From Roseivirga sp. UBA6061 (lineage in GTDB: Bacteria > Bacteroidota > Bacteroidia > Cytophagales > Cyclobacteriaceae), in assembly GCA_002427745.1 (NCBI GenBank), contig DIYF01000127.1, forward strand, positions 62,001 through 126,000: a stretch of 64,000 bases of DNA. The letters are read 5' to 3'. Positions 1 through 9,664 of the stretch are shown in pieces. The translations under genes were made by a program, and so were the position numbers. Within the stretch, counting starts at the first letter, position 1, and the number at the start of each line of letters is the position of its first letter. The notes below the pieces were generated by a model, which ran no database searches, had not been told where the DNA came from, and saw only the letters and a program-made list of their open reading frames with translations.

Positions 1-2871
1 ATAAGAAAGTTCCGGTGATTCTTCATTCACAATGCCGTGTGTGGCAATATGAACAATTCTGGAACTCTCAATCCTGTTCCTGAATGCATTTTCGGAGGCT
101 CTGCTACCAATGAAATTTTCACCGTCAAATTGCTTTTCAATCCCCTGAATTTCTAAAGATGCGCCAACAAGCTTTGAGAGCCCTTTGTCTCTCAAGGTGC
201 TTTGTTGTAGCTGATTAAGGTCCAGCTCATCGGAAAATGGTGCCCAGCCTGTGGCCGATACACCCTGCTTGTCGTTGTCGTTCCTTAGTGTCTCTGACAG
301 TACGGAGGCAGAGAAGGCATAGGAGACAGGATTTTGCTTAATCAGATAAGGGAGTTTGGAGAAGTTTCTTTCCTTGGTATCAACCTCGGAAGAGAGTAAG
401 GCGCCAAAAGGAATGGAGGACAAAGAACCATCGGGAATGATGATGAGGTTTTTGCCAATGGCCTCTTCATTCAATTGTGGCAGAAGTCTCTTGTACAGAG
501 CGTGAGCATCCCTTAAGTAATCAGTAAAGCCCTCTTCTGAAGAAGCGGATGGTTTGGAAACAAAGTCATGGAAACCCGCTACTGCCTGGGTCAGTTGTTC
601 GTTGGTAAGCTTAGTTTTTGTGTAGGCTATATCATCGGATGAAAGCCAGAACTGATAGAGATGGTTTTCGCTCTGGAAATACTGAACAGCAATGGAGTTG
701 GTACGCCCCAGGTATTTTTGAAAACTGTCTGTCGAGAAATCACTTGAATTGTCGGAGACATAATAAAATAACCCGGGTTGAGTCTCTTTAATCAGTTTCA
801 ATAAAGAAGCATACTCATCCTCCAATTGCTCAATCTTGCGTTTGTCCTGGACAATTTCACCTGCATGGTTCGTACCTGATATGCTTTTTTCCTGTAGTTT
901 AACCCGTTGGGCTCTGAGACTGTTTCTCAGCTGACTCCACTGATTTACGAGGTTATTGTCGTTTTTGAGCTCTTTTATAGTGGATCTTAATGCTTCCAGA
1001 AGGATTTGAGACTTATTCAGGTCTGCAATGCGAAAGGCCTCCTTAAGAAAGTCATTGTTTCCGGATTGTTCATACAGTTTGATGTTCACTTCGATTGTGT
1101 TTTCAATCACAGATGAAATGTTAGCTGAGAATCTCAGGTGATCACTTTCCATAATAAAGCTACCCCGAACCTGGGAAATAAGCCTTTCACTGATCCGTCC
1201 GATGTTTTTCGCTCTTTTGAGCATGTCAACATCTTTTTCGAGTTCGTACTTGTCTAACTCATAGGCTATGCTTCTGGATAGGCTGGCAAGAAAGCGGGAG
1301 ATGTGGTTGATCTTGTCTATTTCCAACTCTTTTGAGCCGTTCAGTACCTCTTCTATATCGGGATAGCCCATGCGCAGGGCTTTTTGATAATATGTGTAGG
1401 CAGAATCTAATTGTCCCAGTTCCGAAAAGGTATTTCCGAGTCCGTTGAGTGTGGCAATATGGAAGTCTGACTTACTGTTTTTTAATTGACGAAGTGCTAT
1501 ACTGAAAGACTCCCTGGCAGAGTCAAGATCATCGCTGAGAAGGAAAGTCTGACCTTTTTCATACCAGGCAAAAGGCTCATCTACGTAGCCGGCACTGATT
1601 GCCTTATTCAGGTAATAGAGAAGAGAGTCTGACTGGGCCGGGATATCGAATACCGAGGCCAGGTTGAAATACGAACGGGCAATCTGGGAGTTGTCTGTTT
1701 TAAACAACCTTCTCTTGATGTTAAGTGCTTTTCGGTGATAGTAGCGGGTACTATCTATGTTGTCGAGTTTGTTGTGAGTCTGTGCCAGGTTCTCGTACAC
1801 CCAGACACTGGTGTGTGCGTTTTCAAGTCCAAGCCTTATATAGGTGTCCTTTACCTGCTGGTAAATGGAAAGTGCATAACCAAACTGGTACCGCGATACA
1901 TAAATATTCCCAAGCATATTGAGGCAATCGGCTACCAGATAAGGACTTTCGTTTTGTTCGTAGACTTCCTTAAAGAGAATGGCTATCTCATGAGCCATGT
2001 TGAGATCTCCCAGCCGAAAGAAACAGTTGGCAATTATTCTCCCTACTTCCGCATCGATGGGGTGTAGTTGGTGAGGGATTTTTTTCTCATGAGAAAGCTT
2101 CAGAAAATCGGAGAAGAAAAGGTCTATGCTATCCTCTGCCATGTACTTCTTTTCATCTATAAGGGTAGAATCAATTTCCCAGGTGCTAATGGTCAGCATT
2201 TTTTTCAAAGCCGAAAGACCCTGCCAGTATTGTGCGTTTTCTGCCAGGTTATAGGCCATTTGTGCGTATATGCCTGCTACCAGAAAGTGGTTCTCTCCAT
2301 AACGGTCTGTATAAAGTCCACGAGCCTTCCGGAGGTAATGGAGAGAAGAATCATACTCAGTCCTGTTCGTAAAAAGAGCTCCCAGGTAGGTGGCTGCTCT
2401 GGCTACTTCATTACTTTTGCTATCAGCTTTTTTGAACAGGTTATAGCCTCTTCGTATGTAAGAAAGTGCCCGGTCAAAATCACCGGAAATCAGGTAATCG
2501 TATTCACCGATGACCAGATAGAGTGAGGCGAGTGAGAGAGGTGTCACGTCTCGATACTGATCGATATGAGGCATAATCTTTTCTACGAGATCTTTGGTTT
2601 TAGCGAAATCAGGAAGCCTTGCCTGGCAGTAGATTGCCTGGCTCATGGAACGGACATATTCACTGGAAATAGTTTTGCCCTTATTTTCCAGTTGAGTGAT
2701 GTTCTGTTGATAACCCTCGAGAGCACTTTTGTATTGACCTACGGCAACCAGAGAGTCGAGGTAGGCCATATCAGGAGGGGTTCCCTGTCTGGAAAAAACA
2801 ATGTTTTGCGTAAGGCACAGAATGAATGAGATAAGCAGAACCTTTGGCGTGACCGAAACCTGGTTTATCAT
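1..2871 (-). CDS. Exported TPR-CHAT domain protein, 3' end beyond the window
   Basis: Open frame of 957 residues read on the minus strand from ATG at 2871 with no stop before the window edge. An N-terminal signal peptide (about residues 1-27, hydrophobic stretch LLISFILCL) is followed by many tetratricopeptide repeats (roughly 40-560), a helical, probably coiled-coil stretch (about 600-700), and then the start of a CHAT (caspase HetF-associated with TPRs) protease domain. In the CHAT part IIPDGSLSSIPFGAL and the catalytic-histidine motif VHIATHG (His945) are visible; the catalytic cysteine would lie beyond the edge. TPR-CHAT proteins are caspase-like proteases; some act in defence or with gasdermins, but exported versions are common in Bacteroidota and their targets are mostly unknown. 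No partner gene is visible downstream. Family call is firm; cellular role is not. Confidence 0.88.
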   Translation of the reverse strand, partial: MINQVSVTPKVLLISFILCLTQNIVFSRQGTPPDMAYLDSLVAVGQYKSALEGYQQNITQLENKGKTISSEYVRSMSQAIYCQARLPDFAKTKDLVEKIMPHIDQYRDVTPLSLASLYLVIGEYDYLISGDFDRALSYIRRGYNLFKKADSKSNEVARAATYLGALFTNRTEYDSSLHYLRKARGLYTDRYGENHFLVAGIYAQMAYNLAENAQYWQGLSALKKMLTISTWEIDSTLIDEKKYMAEDSIDLFFSDFLKLSHEKKIPHQLHPIDAEVGRIIANCFFRLGDLNMAHEIAILFKEVYEQNESPYLVADCLNMLGNIYVSRYQFGYALSIYQQVKDTYIRLGLENAHTSVWVYENLAQTHNKLDNIDSTRYYHRKALNIKRRLFKTDNSQIARSYFNLASVFDIPAQSDSLLYYLNKAISAGYVDEPFAWYEKGQTFLLSDDLDSARESFSIALRQLKNSKSDFHIATLNGLGNTFSELGQLDSAYTYYQKALRMGYPDIEEVLNGSKELEIDKINHISRFLASLSRSIAYELDKYELEKDVDMLKRAKNIGRISERLISQVRGSFIMESDHLRFSANISSVIENTIEVNIKLYEQSGNNDFLKEAFRIADLNKSQILLEALRSTIKELKNDNNLVNQWSQLRNSLRAQRVKLQEKSISGTNHAGEIVQDKRKIEQLEDEYASLLKLIKETQPGLFYYVSDNSSDFSTDSFQKYLGRTNSIAVQYFQSENHLYQFWLSSDDIAYTKTKLTNEQLTQAVAGFHDFVSKPSASSEEGFTDYLRDAHALYKRLLPQLNEEAIGKNLIIIPDGSLSSIPFGALLSSEVDTKERNFSKLPYLIKQNPVSYAFSASVLSETLRNDNDKQGVSATGWAPFSDELDLNQLQQSTLRDKGLSKLVGASLEIQGIEKQFDGENFIGSRASENAFRNRIESSRIVHIATHGIVNEESPELSY

Positions 2872-2975
2872 GCTTTTGCATTGTTTAATGAAGAAAAATG
2901 ACGCTCTGATCTAAATTATAAAACTTGATCGAAACTCACGGCCCTTAAAAAAGGAAATTTGATAATCAGCAGGGG

Positions 2976-4295
2976 TTAGTGGCTTTCAAACACCAACTCG
3001 GCTTCTTCTACCTCTACAAGCCCCTGGTCATTGATGGACTTGAGTGTGACAGTTTTGAGTTCATTGACCAGCATGGGGTCATATTTGGCAGTTACCCGTA
3101 CATAGTTTTCGGTAAAGCCCCGCATCATGCCATCCTCAACATCATCTTCGAATAGTACTGTGGCCGTTTGCCCAAGGCTCTCCTCGTAGAATTGACGCTT
3201 CTTCTTTTCTGACAGACTTCGGAGCATTTTTGACCGCTGTTGTCTCTCTTTCATAGGCACTACCTCATCCATTTCTGCTGCCCGGGTATTGGCACGTTCA
3301 GAATAAGTGAATACGTGCAGGTAGGAGACTGGCAACTCATTCAGAAAATGATAGGTTTCCAGGAAGTCTTCATGGCTCTCTCCGGGAAAACCTACAATCA
3401 CATCCACACCGATACAGCAATGTGGCATCAGTGTTTTGATCTTGCTGACCCGGTCTTCATATAGCTCCCTGAGATAGCGTCTGCGCATCTTTCTCAGGAT
3501 TTTATTATTACCCGACTGCAACGGCACATGGAAGTGCGGTACAAAACGGTTGGACCCGGATACATAATCTATGGTCTCATTGGTCAGCAGGTTGGGCTCA
3601 ATAGAACTGATCCGGATTCTGTCAATACCTTCCACCTGATCTACTGCTTTAACCAGGTCGAGAAAACGTTCCTTTCGTTTTCCATCCTGAATACCGAAGT
3701 CGCCAATATTAACCCCGGTCAGCACGATCTCTTTGACATCTGTGGCGGCTATTTCTTCAGCCGACCTGACGATATTTTCTATACTGTCGCTGCGGCTCTT
3801 GCCCCGGGCCAGTGGAATTGTACAAAACGCACAGTGATAATTACAGCCATCCTGCACTTTCAGGAAAGTACGCGTACGGTCGTTAATGGAGTAGGCGTTA
3901 TTAAAGGTGGTGGCTTCCTTTATTTCTGAAGCAAGTACTTTAGCTTCCGGTGTTTTGACAAAGCCATCGAGTAATTCGATGAGTCTGAACTTTTCAGCTG
4001 CGCCCAGTACGGCATCAACTCCCGGTATTTCAGAAATCTCCCTGGGTTTCAGCTGCGCATAACATCCTATGATGGCCACATAAGCATCTGCATTGATCTT
4101 CTGAGCTTCCTTTACCACCTTCTTACATTTCTTATCGGCATTTTCGGTTACCGAGCATGTATTAATAATGTAGATATCAGGAGTATCAGAAAAATCAACT
4201 TTCTGATAGCCCTTTTCCTCAAACTTCCTGGAAATGGTAGAAGTCTCAGAGAAGTTGAGCTTACAGCCTAATGTATAAAATGCGACCTTTTTCAT
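2976..4295 (-). CDS. mtaB: tRNA t6A37 methylthiotransferase MtaB
   Basis: Radical-SAM enzyme that adds a methylthio group to N6-threonylcarbamoyladenosine at position 37 of tRNA (ms2t6A). Using ATG at 4295 (439 residues), the UPF0004 domain has the three cluster-binding cysteines C11 (TLGCKLN), C47 (NTCSV) and C78 (GCYAQ); the radical-SAM CxxxCxxC is C151/C155/C158 (CNYHCAFC). A TRAM-like tail that binds tRNA ends the protein. Length and motif order match MtaB better than MiaB or RimO because of the CKLN start. A longer frame opens with GTG at 4322, but a TATCTTTG -7 box at 4304-4311 lies between the two starts, so the shorter start is preferred. Confidence 0.93.
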   Translation of the reverse strand: MKKVAFYTLGCKLNFSETSTISRKFEEKGYQKVDFSDTPDIYIINTCSVTENADKKCKKVVKEAQKINADAYVAIIGCYAQLKPREISEIPGVDAVLGAAEKFRLIELLDGFVKTPEAKVLASEIKEATTFNNAYSINDRTRTFLKVQDGCNYHCAFCTIPLARGKSRSDSIENIVRSAEEIAATDVKEIVLTGVNIGDFGIQDGKRKERFLDLVKAVDQVEGIDRIRISSIEPNLLTNETIDYVSGSNRFVPHFHVPLQSGNNKILRKMRRRYLRELYEDRVSKIKTLMPHCCIGVDVIVGFPGESHEDFLETYHFLNELPVSYLHVFTYSERANTRAAEMDEVVPMKERQQRSKMLRSLSEKKKRQFYEESLGQTATVLFEDDVEDGMMRGFTENYVRVTAKYDPMLVNELKTVTLKSINDQGLVEVEEAELVFESH

Positions 4296-4303
4296 CGGGG
4301 CTG

Positions 4304-4311
4304 CAAAGATA
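4304..4311 (-). promoter_or_regulatory. Candidate -7 promoter element of mtaB
   Basis: TATCTTTG on the minus strand matches the Bacteroidota -7 consensus TAnnTTTG exactly and lies 8 nt before the preferred ATG at 4295, implying a leader of only about 4 nt. No clear TTTG -33 element is seen at the usual distance. Confidence 0.45.
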
Positions 4312-4459
4312 GGCAAAATCACTTAGTCTGAGAGGGTAGGGCTGAAAATCAGTGTTTGCGTAGTGAAAAACGAAAATCTGTCAAAAAACCACCTATGAAA
4401 TCGTTTGTTTTTAGTGATTTTACAAAATTCCAATGAAAATGGGTTAAAAAAACACCTGT

Positions 4460-4493
4460 TTTGGTGTGAAATTCTGTAGAAGTGCTAATTTTG
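4460..4493 (+). promoter_or_regulatory. Candidate glnN promoter
   Basis: TTTG at 4460-4463 and TAATTTTG at 4486-4493 (exact TAnnTTTG) are separated by 22 nt. The predicted start is near 4498-4500, giving a leader of about 25 nt before the glnN ATG at 4525. Confidence 0.6.
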
Positions 4494-4524
4494 ACATGCA
4501 TTTGAACTTAATTATACCCACAAG

Positions 4525-6687
4525 ATGTCTAATCAACGCCAAAGAGCTTTAGAAGCAGCCTTAAGACGCACGACTGAGCGCGTTTTTCCCCCATCTGAAA
4601 AGATCTCTGATTATTTCGGTCAGGATGTTTTCAGTCTTGATCAGATGAAATCATCTCTTTCTCCCGATACTTATAAAAAAGTACAGCATGCCATTGCAAA
4701 GGGTAAGAAAATAGATGTAGAGACCGCGAACGAAATCGCATCAGCTGTGAAAACCTGGGCCATGGGCAAAGGTTGTACTCACTATACTCACTGGTTTCAG
4801 CCTCTGACAGGTAGCACGGCTGAAAAGCATGATTCGTTTTTCGATGCCTCAAAAGGGCTGGAAGTATTAAAAGGTTCAGCACTGATTCAGCAGGAACCAG
4901 ATGCCTCATCTTTCCCTAATGGCGGTATCAGAAGTACTTTTGAGGCCAGAGGTTATACTGCCTGGGATCCGAGTTCTCCGATATTCATTTGGGCAAGAAC
5001 ACTTTGTATCCCTACGGTTTTTGTTTCTTACACAGGAGAAGCACTTGATTATAAAGCCCCGTTGCTCAAAGCTGTGGAGGCTGTAGACAAAGCCGCTACC
5101 AAAGTGTGTCAGCTTTTTGATCGCAATGTGAACAAGGTCAATGCTTCACTGGGTTGTGAGCAGGAGTACTTTGTGGTAGATAAGGCAGCGTTTAATGCCA
5201 GACCTGACCTGGTCATGAGTGGCAGAACGGTTTATGGTTACAATCCTGCCAGGGGACAACAACTGGACGATCACTATTTCGGTTCTATCCCCAGCCGTGT
5301 ATATAACTACATGAAGGATTTCGAGATAGAAGCATTGAAACTCGGAATTCCGGTATCGACACGTCACAATGAGGTAGCTCCAAGCCAGTTTGAAGTAGCT
5401 CCATTGTTCGAAGATATTAACGTGGCTACGGATCACAACTCATTGCTGATGGACGTAATGAAGCGTGTGGCCGACCGTCATGAATTGAAAGTGATCTTTC
5501 ACGAGAAGCCCTTTGCCGGCCTGAACGGTAGTGGTAAACATAATAACTGGTCGCTGATCACCAATACCGGTGTGAATCTGTTCCAGCCTAGCTCAAGTGC
5601 CAGAGAGAATCTTCAGTTCCTCGCATTCTTTGTATCTACTATCAGAGCGATTTATAAAAATGCTGACTTATTGAGAGCCAGTATTGCTTCGGCCGGTAAT
5701 GATCACCGCCTGGGGGCTAATGAAGCACCTCCTGCTATCATGTCGGTATTCATCGGTTCAGAGCTTACTGCTGTGCTCGATGAGCTCGAAAGCAATGGTA
5801 ACATCAAAGTAGACAAGGGAGATAATATGTACATGAAGCTCGGAATTGATAAAATTCCGGAAATCATTCTGGACAATACCGACCGAAACAGAACTTCTCC
5901 TTTTGCTTTCACAGGAAACAAGTTTGAATTCAGAGCAGTAGGTTCTGATCAGAATACAGCCGGCCCGATGACGGTATTGAACCTTATTGTCGCTGACCAG
6001 CTGAGAGACCTGTATGCTAAAGTAACTAAGGCTATGGAAGCCGGAGAGGACAAGAAAGTGGCCATTGCCAAGGTCCTGAGAGAGTACATTGAAGAGTCTA
6101 AAGATATCCGATTTGAAGGTGACGGTTACTCTGACGAATGGGTGACAGAGGCTGAGAAAAGAGGACTTTCCAATGTGAAGAATACAGCGAGAGCCCTGAA
6201 TGCTTATCTGACCAGGGAATCCGTAGAGCTCTTTGAGAAGTATGGTGTTATGACCGAAGTAGAGCTGGAGGCCAGAAACGAAATCAGACTGGAGAACTAT
6301 CTGATGAAGCTTCAGATTGAGGCAAGAGTGATGGGAGAGATGGCGCTGAATCAAATTATTCCGGCTGCTACCAGCTATCAGAATAAGCTGATTGCGAATG
6401 CTAAAGGATTAAAAGAGCTCGGTCTTGACAATTCACATGTTCTTGATTCGCTGAAGAGAGTAAGTGGACATATTGCTTCTCTGAATAAGGATGTGGCAGC
6501 TATGATTGAAGAACGCAAGAAGGTCAACAAGATTGAGGATACGAAGGAGAGAGCGATTGCCTACTGTGACCGTATCAAGGAGGCCTACTTCGACAAAATC
6601 CGTTACTCAGCTGATCAGCTTGAACTCAATATTGACGATGAAGACTGGCCATTGCCAAAATACAGAGAGATGCTCTTTTTGAGATAA
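4525..6687 (+). CDS. glnN: Glutamine synthetase type III (GSIII)
   Basis: ATP-dependent amidation of glutamate to glutamine, the main ammonium-assimilation step, cytoplasmic. At 720 residues it has the length of the GSIII family (about 700-730), unlike the roughly 450-residue GSI. Visible family blocks include the EQEYFVVD glutamate-site block, PVSTRHNEVAPSQFEVAP, the nucleotide/ammonium region GLNGSGKHNNWSL and ASAGNDHRLGANEAPPA, with the GSIII-specific helical C-terminal extension. A good promoter lies just upstream and a strong terminator just downstream, so it is a single-gene unit. No PII gene is adjacent. Type III is the characteristic glutamine synthetase of Bacteroidota and some cyanobacteria. 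Confidence 0.97.
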   Translation: MSNQRQRALEAALRRTTERVFPPSEKISDYFGQDVFSLDQMKSSLSPDTYKKVQHAIAKGKKIDVETANEIASAVKTWAMGKGCTHYTHWFQPLTGSTAEKHDSFFDASKGLEVLKGSALIQQEPDASSFPNGGIRSTFEARGYTAWDPSSPIFIWARTLCIPTVFVSYTGEALDYKAPLLKAVEAVDKAATKVCQLFDRNVNKVNASLGCEQEYFVVDKAAFNARPDLVMSGRTVYGYNPARGQQLDDHYFGSIPSRVYNYMKDFEIEALKLGIPVSTRHNEVAPSQFEVAPLFEDINVATDHNSLLMDVMKRVADRHELKVIFHEKPFAGLNGSGKHNNWSLITNTGVNLFQPSSSARENLQFLAFFVSTIRAIYKNADLLRASIASAGNDHRLGANEAPPAIMSVFIGSELTAVLDELESNGNIKVDKGDNMYMKLGIDKIPEIILDNTDRNRTSPFAFTGNKFEFRAVGSDQNTAGPMTVLNLIVADQLRDLYAKVTKAMEAGEDKKVAIAKVLREYIEESKDIRFEGDGYSDEWVTEAEKRGLSNVKNTARALNAYLTRESVELFEKYGVMTEVELEARNEIRLENYLMKLQIEARVMGEMALNQIIPAATSYQNKLIANAKGLKELGLDNSHVLDSLKRVSGHIASLNKDVAAMIEERKKVNKIEDTKERAIAYCDRIKEAYFDKIRYSADQLELNIDDEDWPLPKYREMLFLR

Positions 6688-6711
6688 TCTGTTGGATAAA
6701 ACTGAAATTGA

Positions 6712-6738
6712 AAGCCACCCTGCCCGGGTGGCTTTTTT
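6712..6738 (+). terminator. Rho-independent terminator of glnN
   Basis: Perfect 8-bp GC-rich stem (AGCCACCC at 6713-6720 with GGGTGGCT at 6726-6733), 5-nt loop, then a T-run (TTTTTTAT), 25 nt after the glnN stop. Confidence 0.88.
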
Positions 6739-6930
6739 ATTTGAAGACGAGCTTCGAAAAAATAATATGGCACCTCCTGAACCTATGAACATTTACCAGA
6801 AGAGATTCGTCATTCAATAAACAGAGTAAATTCAAGGAAGATGATTTTAATGTTATGAAAGTCAGTCTCTTGACGAATTTGAAACCCGCCTGATGTCAGA
6901 GTGGTTTATTTGTTGTAAGTTCATTTTACT

Positions 6931-7839
6931 ATGGCCAAGCATTCTAAATGGAGTAAACCGCTGAGGTTCGGTTGTCTGGGAGTGATCACACTGATTCTCG
7001 TTTTATCTCAGGTGGCTACCAGCTGCATCAGCTTCTCTTCCACTGACAGGGAAATAGATCAATACTACGAAGGTCTGCCTGAAAAGCCGATGAGTGAGGT
7101 TTATGAGGTAGATGGTTATAAAATGCATTACAAAGTGCTGGATAAAGGACATCAGGCTACCCTGGTATTCGTTCATGGCACTCCGGGCTCATGGGATGCT
7201 TTTAAGAGTTATTTCAAGGACAGTACCTATTACAATCAGGCTGTAATTGTGGCTCCTGACAGACCGGGCTTTGGAAAGTCCAGCTATGGTAAGCCTGTAG
7301 CATCTCTTGAGAGGCAGTGCGACCTGCTGGCACCTATTTTAGAAAAGTATCCGGCTCCGCGTATTCTTGTCGGTCACTCACTGGGTGGGCCGGTAGTGGC
7401 TCGTATGGCCATGGATCATCCGGATCTGGTTGAAGGAATCGTGATGCTGGCTCCGGCAATCGCACCGGAGCTGGAGCCGGAGGAAGACTGGTTTCGTGTA
7501 CCCATGCGCTGGCCGATTATTGAAGGACTGGTTCCCAAGGTAATCCGTATTTCCAATGAAGAAGTGATCTTCCTGAAAGAAGAGCTGGAGTTAATGCTGC
7601 CGTTATGGGCAGATATTACTGATCCGTCTATAGTTATTCAGGGAGAGGCGGATAACCTCGTGCATCCCGGAAACGGACCTTTTGCAGACAGTATGCTTAT
7701 TAATGCTCCTAAGGAGATTATCATGCTGGAAGGGCAGAACCATTTTCTCCCCTGGAATGAATATCCTCTGGTGAAAGAAACAGTGCTGAAGTTGCTGTCA
7801 GAATTAAAAGCAGAGGCTCAGACTAATGAGCATCCCTGA
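6931..7839 (+). CDS. Alpha/beta hydrolase, probable lipoprotein
   Basis: 302 residues with an N-terminal hydrophobic segment (about 15-30) ending in VATSC, a weak lipobox, so probably membrane-anchored on the periplasmic side. The alpha/beta-hydrolase fold is shown by the oxyanion motif FVHGTPGS, the nucleophile elbow GHSLGG (Ser150), an acid in QGEADNLVHP and the catalytic histidine in GQNHFLPW. This arrangement is typical of small esterases, haloperoxidase-like hydrolases and epoxide hydrolases; substrate cannot be told from sequence. It stands alone between the glnN terminator and a convergent small gene. Confidence 0.85.
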   Translation: MAKHSKWSKPLRFGCLGVITLILVLSQVATSCISFSSTDREIDQYYEGLPEKPMSEVYEVDGYKMHYKVLDKGHQATLVFVHGTPGSWDAFKSYFKDSTYYNQAVIVAPDRPGFGKSSYGKPVASLERQCDLLAPILEKYPAPRILVGHSLGGPVVARMAMDHPDLVEGIVMLAPAIAPELEPEEDWFRVPMRWPIIEGLVPKVIRISNEEVIFLKEELELMLPLWADITDPSIVIQGEADNLVHPGNGPFADSMLINAPKEIIMLEGQNHFLPWNEYPLVKETVLKLLSELKAEAQTNEHP

Positions 7840-7849
7840 TGAGGAGTTA

Positions 7850-8011
7850 TTAATCCAGAGCCTCAATTTGCTTCAAAACTTCGTCTGCCTCAGCTGTTTT
7901 CAGGTCGCTGGCACGCCTGTCAGTGTGTGAAAGCTTGTAGGCTTCATCTACCAGCTTGCTGTATTTCGCCTGGAGTTTTTCCTTCTCTGATTTTCTTCTG
8001 AATAAGCCCAT
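7850..8011 (-). CDS. Lacal_2735 family small protein
   Basis: 53-residue protein starting MGLFRRKSEKEKLQAKY and ending KQIEALD, highly charged and helical, without a signal or membrane segment. The opening (M-G/F-L-F-K/R-K-K-SEKEKL), the middle EAYKLSHTDR and the end match the short Bacteroidota family named Lacal_2735, whose function is unknown. It sits 42 nt after the next upstream minus-strand gene (MORN-type protein) and converges with the hydrolase on the other strand, its stop only 10 nt from that gene's stop. Confidence 0.8.
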   Translation of the reverse strand: MGLFRRKSEKEKLQAKYSKLVDEAYKLSHTDRRASDLKTAEADEVLKQIEALD

Positions 8012-8053
8012 TTTCTTTCTTTTTGCACTTAACTGAGTATTCAGGAGGATTGT

Positions 8054-9616
8054 TTAGCGATAGACTGTATCCGTCAGTTCTCCATTTACAAAAGTTTCTA
8101 CCCTGATGACCCTGCCACTGCGCGCATAAACCATCCACTCGCCTTCTTTTATACCATCAGTGAGTACTCCGTAGAGTAGCTTTCTTTCCCTTTCATCGTA
8201 AAAGGTCCAAAGCCCATTGGGTAATCCGTTTTTATAAAGACCGGAAGAATAAGTCGTGCCTTCCGGGGTATAATTGATGCGGTTGCCGTTGCCATTTTTT
8301 AGGTCTCCTGTAGGGAGGACCTTTCCACGTTCATCAGTAAAGTCAGATACCTCCATGAGCTTGCCTTCCGACCAGGTTTCCTCAAACATGGGTTTACCCG
8401 TCTGGTGAAAATAGCCCCATAGCCCGTCTTTTTCTCCGGCTTTAAAGCTGCCGATAGACTCAAGTACACCATTGTCATAGTAGTTAAACCATTGTCCCTG
8501 TTCCTTGTCGAGGAAATAACTTCCCTCAGCTATCAATCTGCCCAGTTCACTGAAGGTTTTCCAATTACCGAACTTCAGGTTGTTTTTATACTGCCCGATT
8601 TCTGCAATCAGGCCATTCTCATGATAGTACTTCCATGTATCTTTTCTGAGACCAAGGTCATATTGGCCGGTAACGGAGAGCTGACCATCTCTGAAATATT
8701 CTGTATAAAGACTGTCTTCCAGTCCCAGTCTGAAGCGGGTTTCTGAAGCCAGTTGTTTATTGCTGTGCCAGGTGCGGGCTACGCCCACTGCCTTATCGTC
8801 CTCATAGGTGATCTCACTGGCTTTTCGCCTGTTAGAGTGGTAGGTAGTCCAAATGCCGGTACGTTTTCCTTCATCATAGTATTCCCTGATGGAGGCAAAA
8901 GAGCCAAACTCGTAATAAGACCAGGTACTATCTCTTTTTCCCCTGACAAAGGCCCCTTTTTCAATGGGCCGGCCCAAATCATATTTAGTCCAGGTACCGT
9001 TGAGCTGACCTTTTGAATAGTAGGTTTTCAGGGTAAGGTCGCCATAGGAGTCGTACTGTCTGAACTCCCCGTCCAGCAGGCCGTCTGCATAGTTACTTCG
9101 TATCTCTACCCGGTCCATTAGCGGGAAATAGGTCCTCCATTTTCCCACTTTTTTTCCTGCTTTAAAATTGCCTTGTTCAAAGCGCTGCTTATTAGGGCGG
9201 TAAGAGGTCCATTCGCCATCCAGCTCCCCGTTGGCGAAAGAGGCGGATACTGCCGTGGCGCGATTGGTATGAAAAAGAATGTATTTACCGTTGAGGGTAT
9301 CGTCTTTATAGAACATTCTGGCGCGTTCCACTCCTCCGATAAAGACCTGCCAAAAACCTGTTTTTTTACCGGCTTCCGTATACTTACCACCTTGAATAAA
9401 AGAACTATCCTGAGTGGAGTAAGACCAAAGGCCATATTTCTTTCCATCCATAAACTCCCCTTTGCTGATCAGGTCGGTGTCTTCAGAAAGAAAGATCAGT
9501 TCAAAGACTGTGTCTTCGTCCTCCTGGGCTTTTGCCTGACTGAAAAGGAATAGAGAAAGAACTATGAGAATGGGATATGCGGGGAATGAAAAACGCTTTT
9601 GCGATAATAAGGTCAT
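8054..9616 (-). CDS. Exported MORN/YwqK-type repeat protein
   Basis: 520 residues. A signal peptide (about 1-30, ending SQAKAQ) is followed by some twenty short repeats of the form G-x-W-x-x-Y-x-x-N/G-G (GLWSYSTQ, GKWRTYFPL, GTWTKYDLG, GIWTTYHSN, GNWKTFSE and so on), as in MORN-variant proteins annotated as the YwqK antitoxin family. Such repeats form an extended beta-sheet. The toxin-antitoxin name derives from a Bacillus locus and should not be taken literally here: no toxin gene is present. Role unknown, probably periplasmic or surface. Confidence 0.8.
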   Translation of the reverse strand: MTLLSQKRFSFPAYPILIVLSLFLFSQAKAQEDEDTVFELIFLSEDTDLISKGEFMDGKKYGLWSYSTQDSSFIQGGKYTEAGKKTGFWQVFIGGVERARMFYKDDTLNGKYILFHTNRATAVSASFANGELDGEWTSYRPNKQRFEQGNFKAGKKVGKWRTYFPLMDRVEIRSNYADGLLDGEFRQYDSYGDLTLKTYYSKGQLNGTWTKYDLGRPIEKGAFVRGKRDSTWSYYEFGSFASIREYYDEGKRTGIWTTYHSNRRKASEITYEDDKAVGVARTWHSNKQLASETRFRLGLEDSLYTEYFRDGQLSVTGQYDLGLRKDTWKYYHENGLIAEIGQYKNNLKFGNWKTFSELGRLIAEGSYFLDKEQGQWFNYYDNGVLESIGSFKAGEKDGLWGYFHQTGKPMFEETWSEGKLMEVSDFTDERGKVLPTGDLKNGNGNRINYTPEGTTYSSGLYKNGLPNGLWTFYDERERKLLYGVLTDGIKEGEWMVYARSGRVIRVETFVNGELTDTVYR

Positions 9617-9664
9617 ATACTGAGCTTACAAACTTGGTTGAAATCAGAACGTTTAAATCAAATA

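Noticed and set aside
8054..9616. YwqK antitoxin of a toxin-antitoxin system
   Set aside because: The protein is exported, has about twenty MORN-like repeats and no toxin gene next to it; the name comes from automatic annotation of the repeat.
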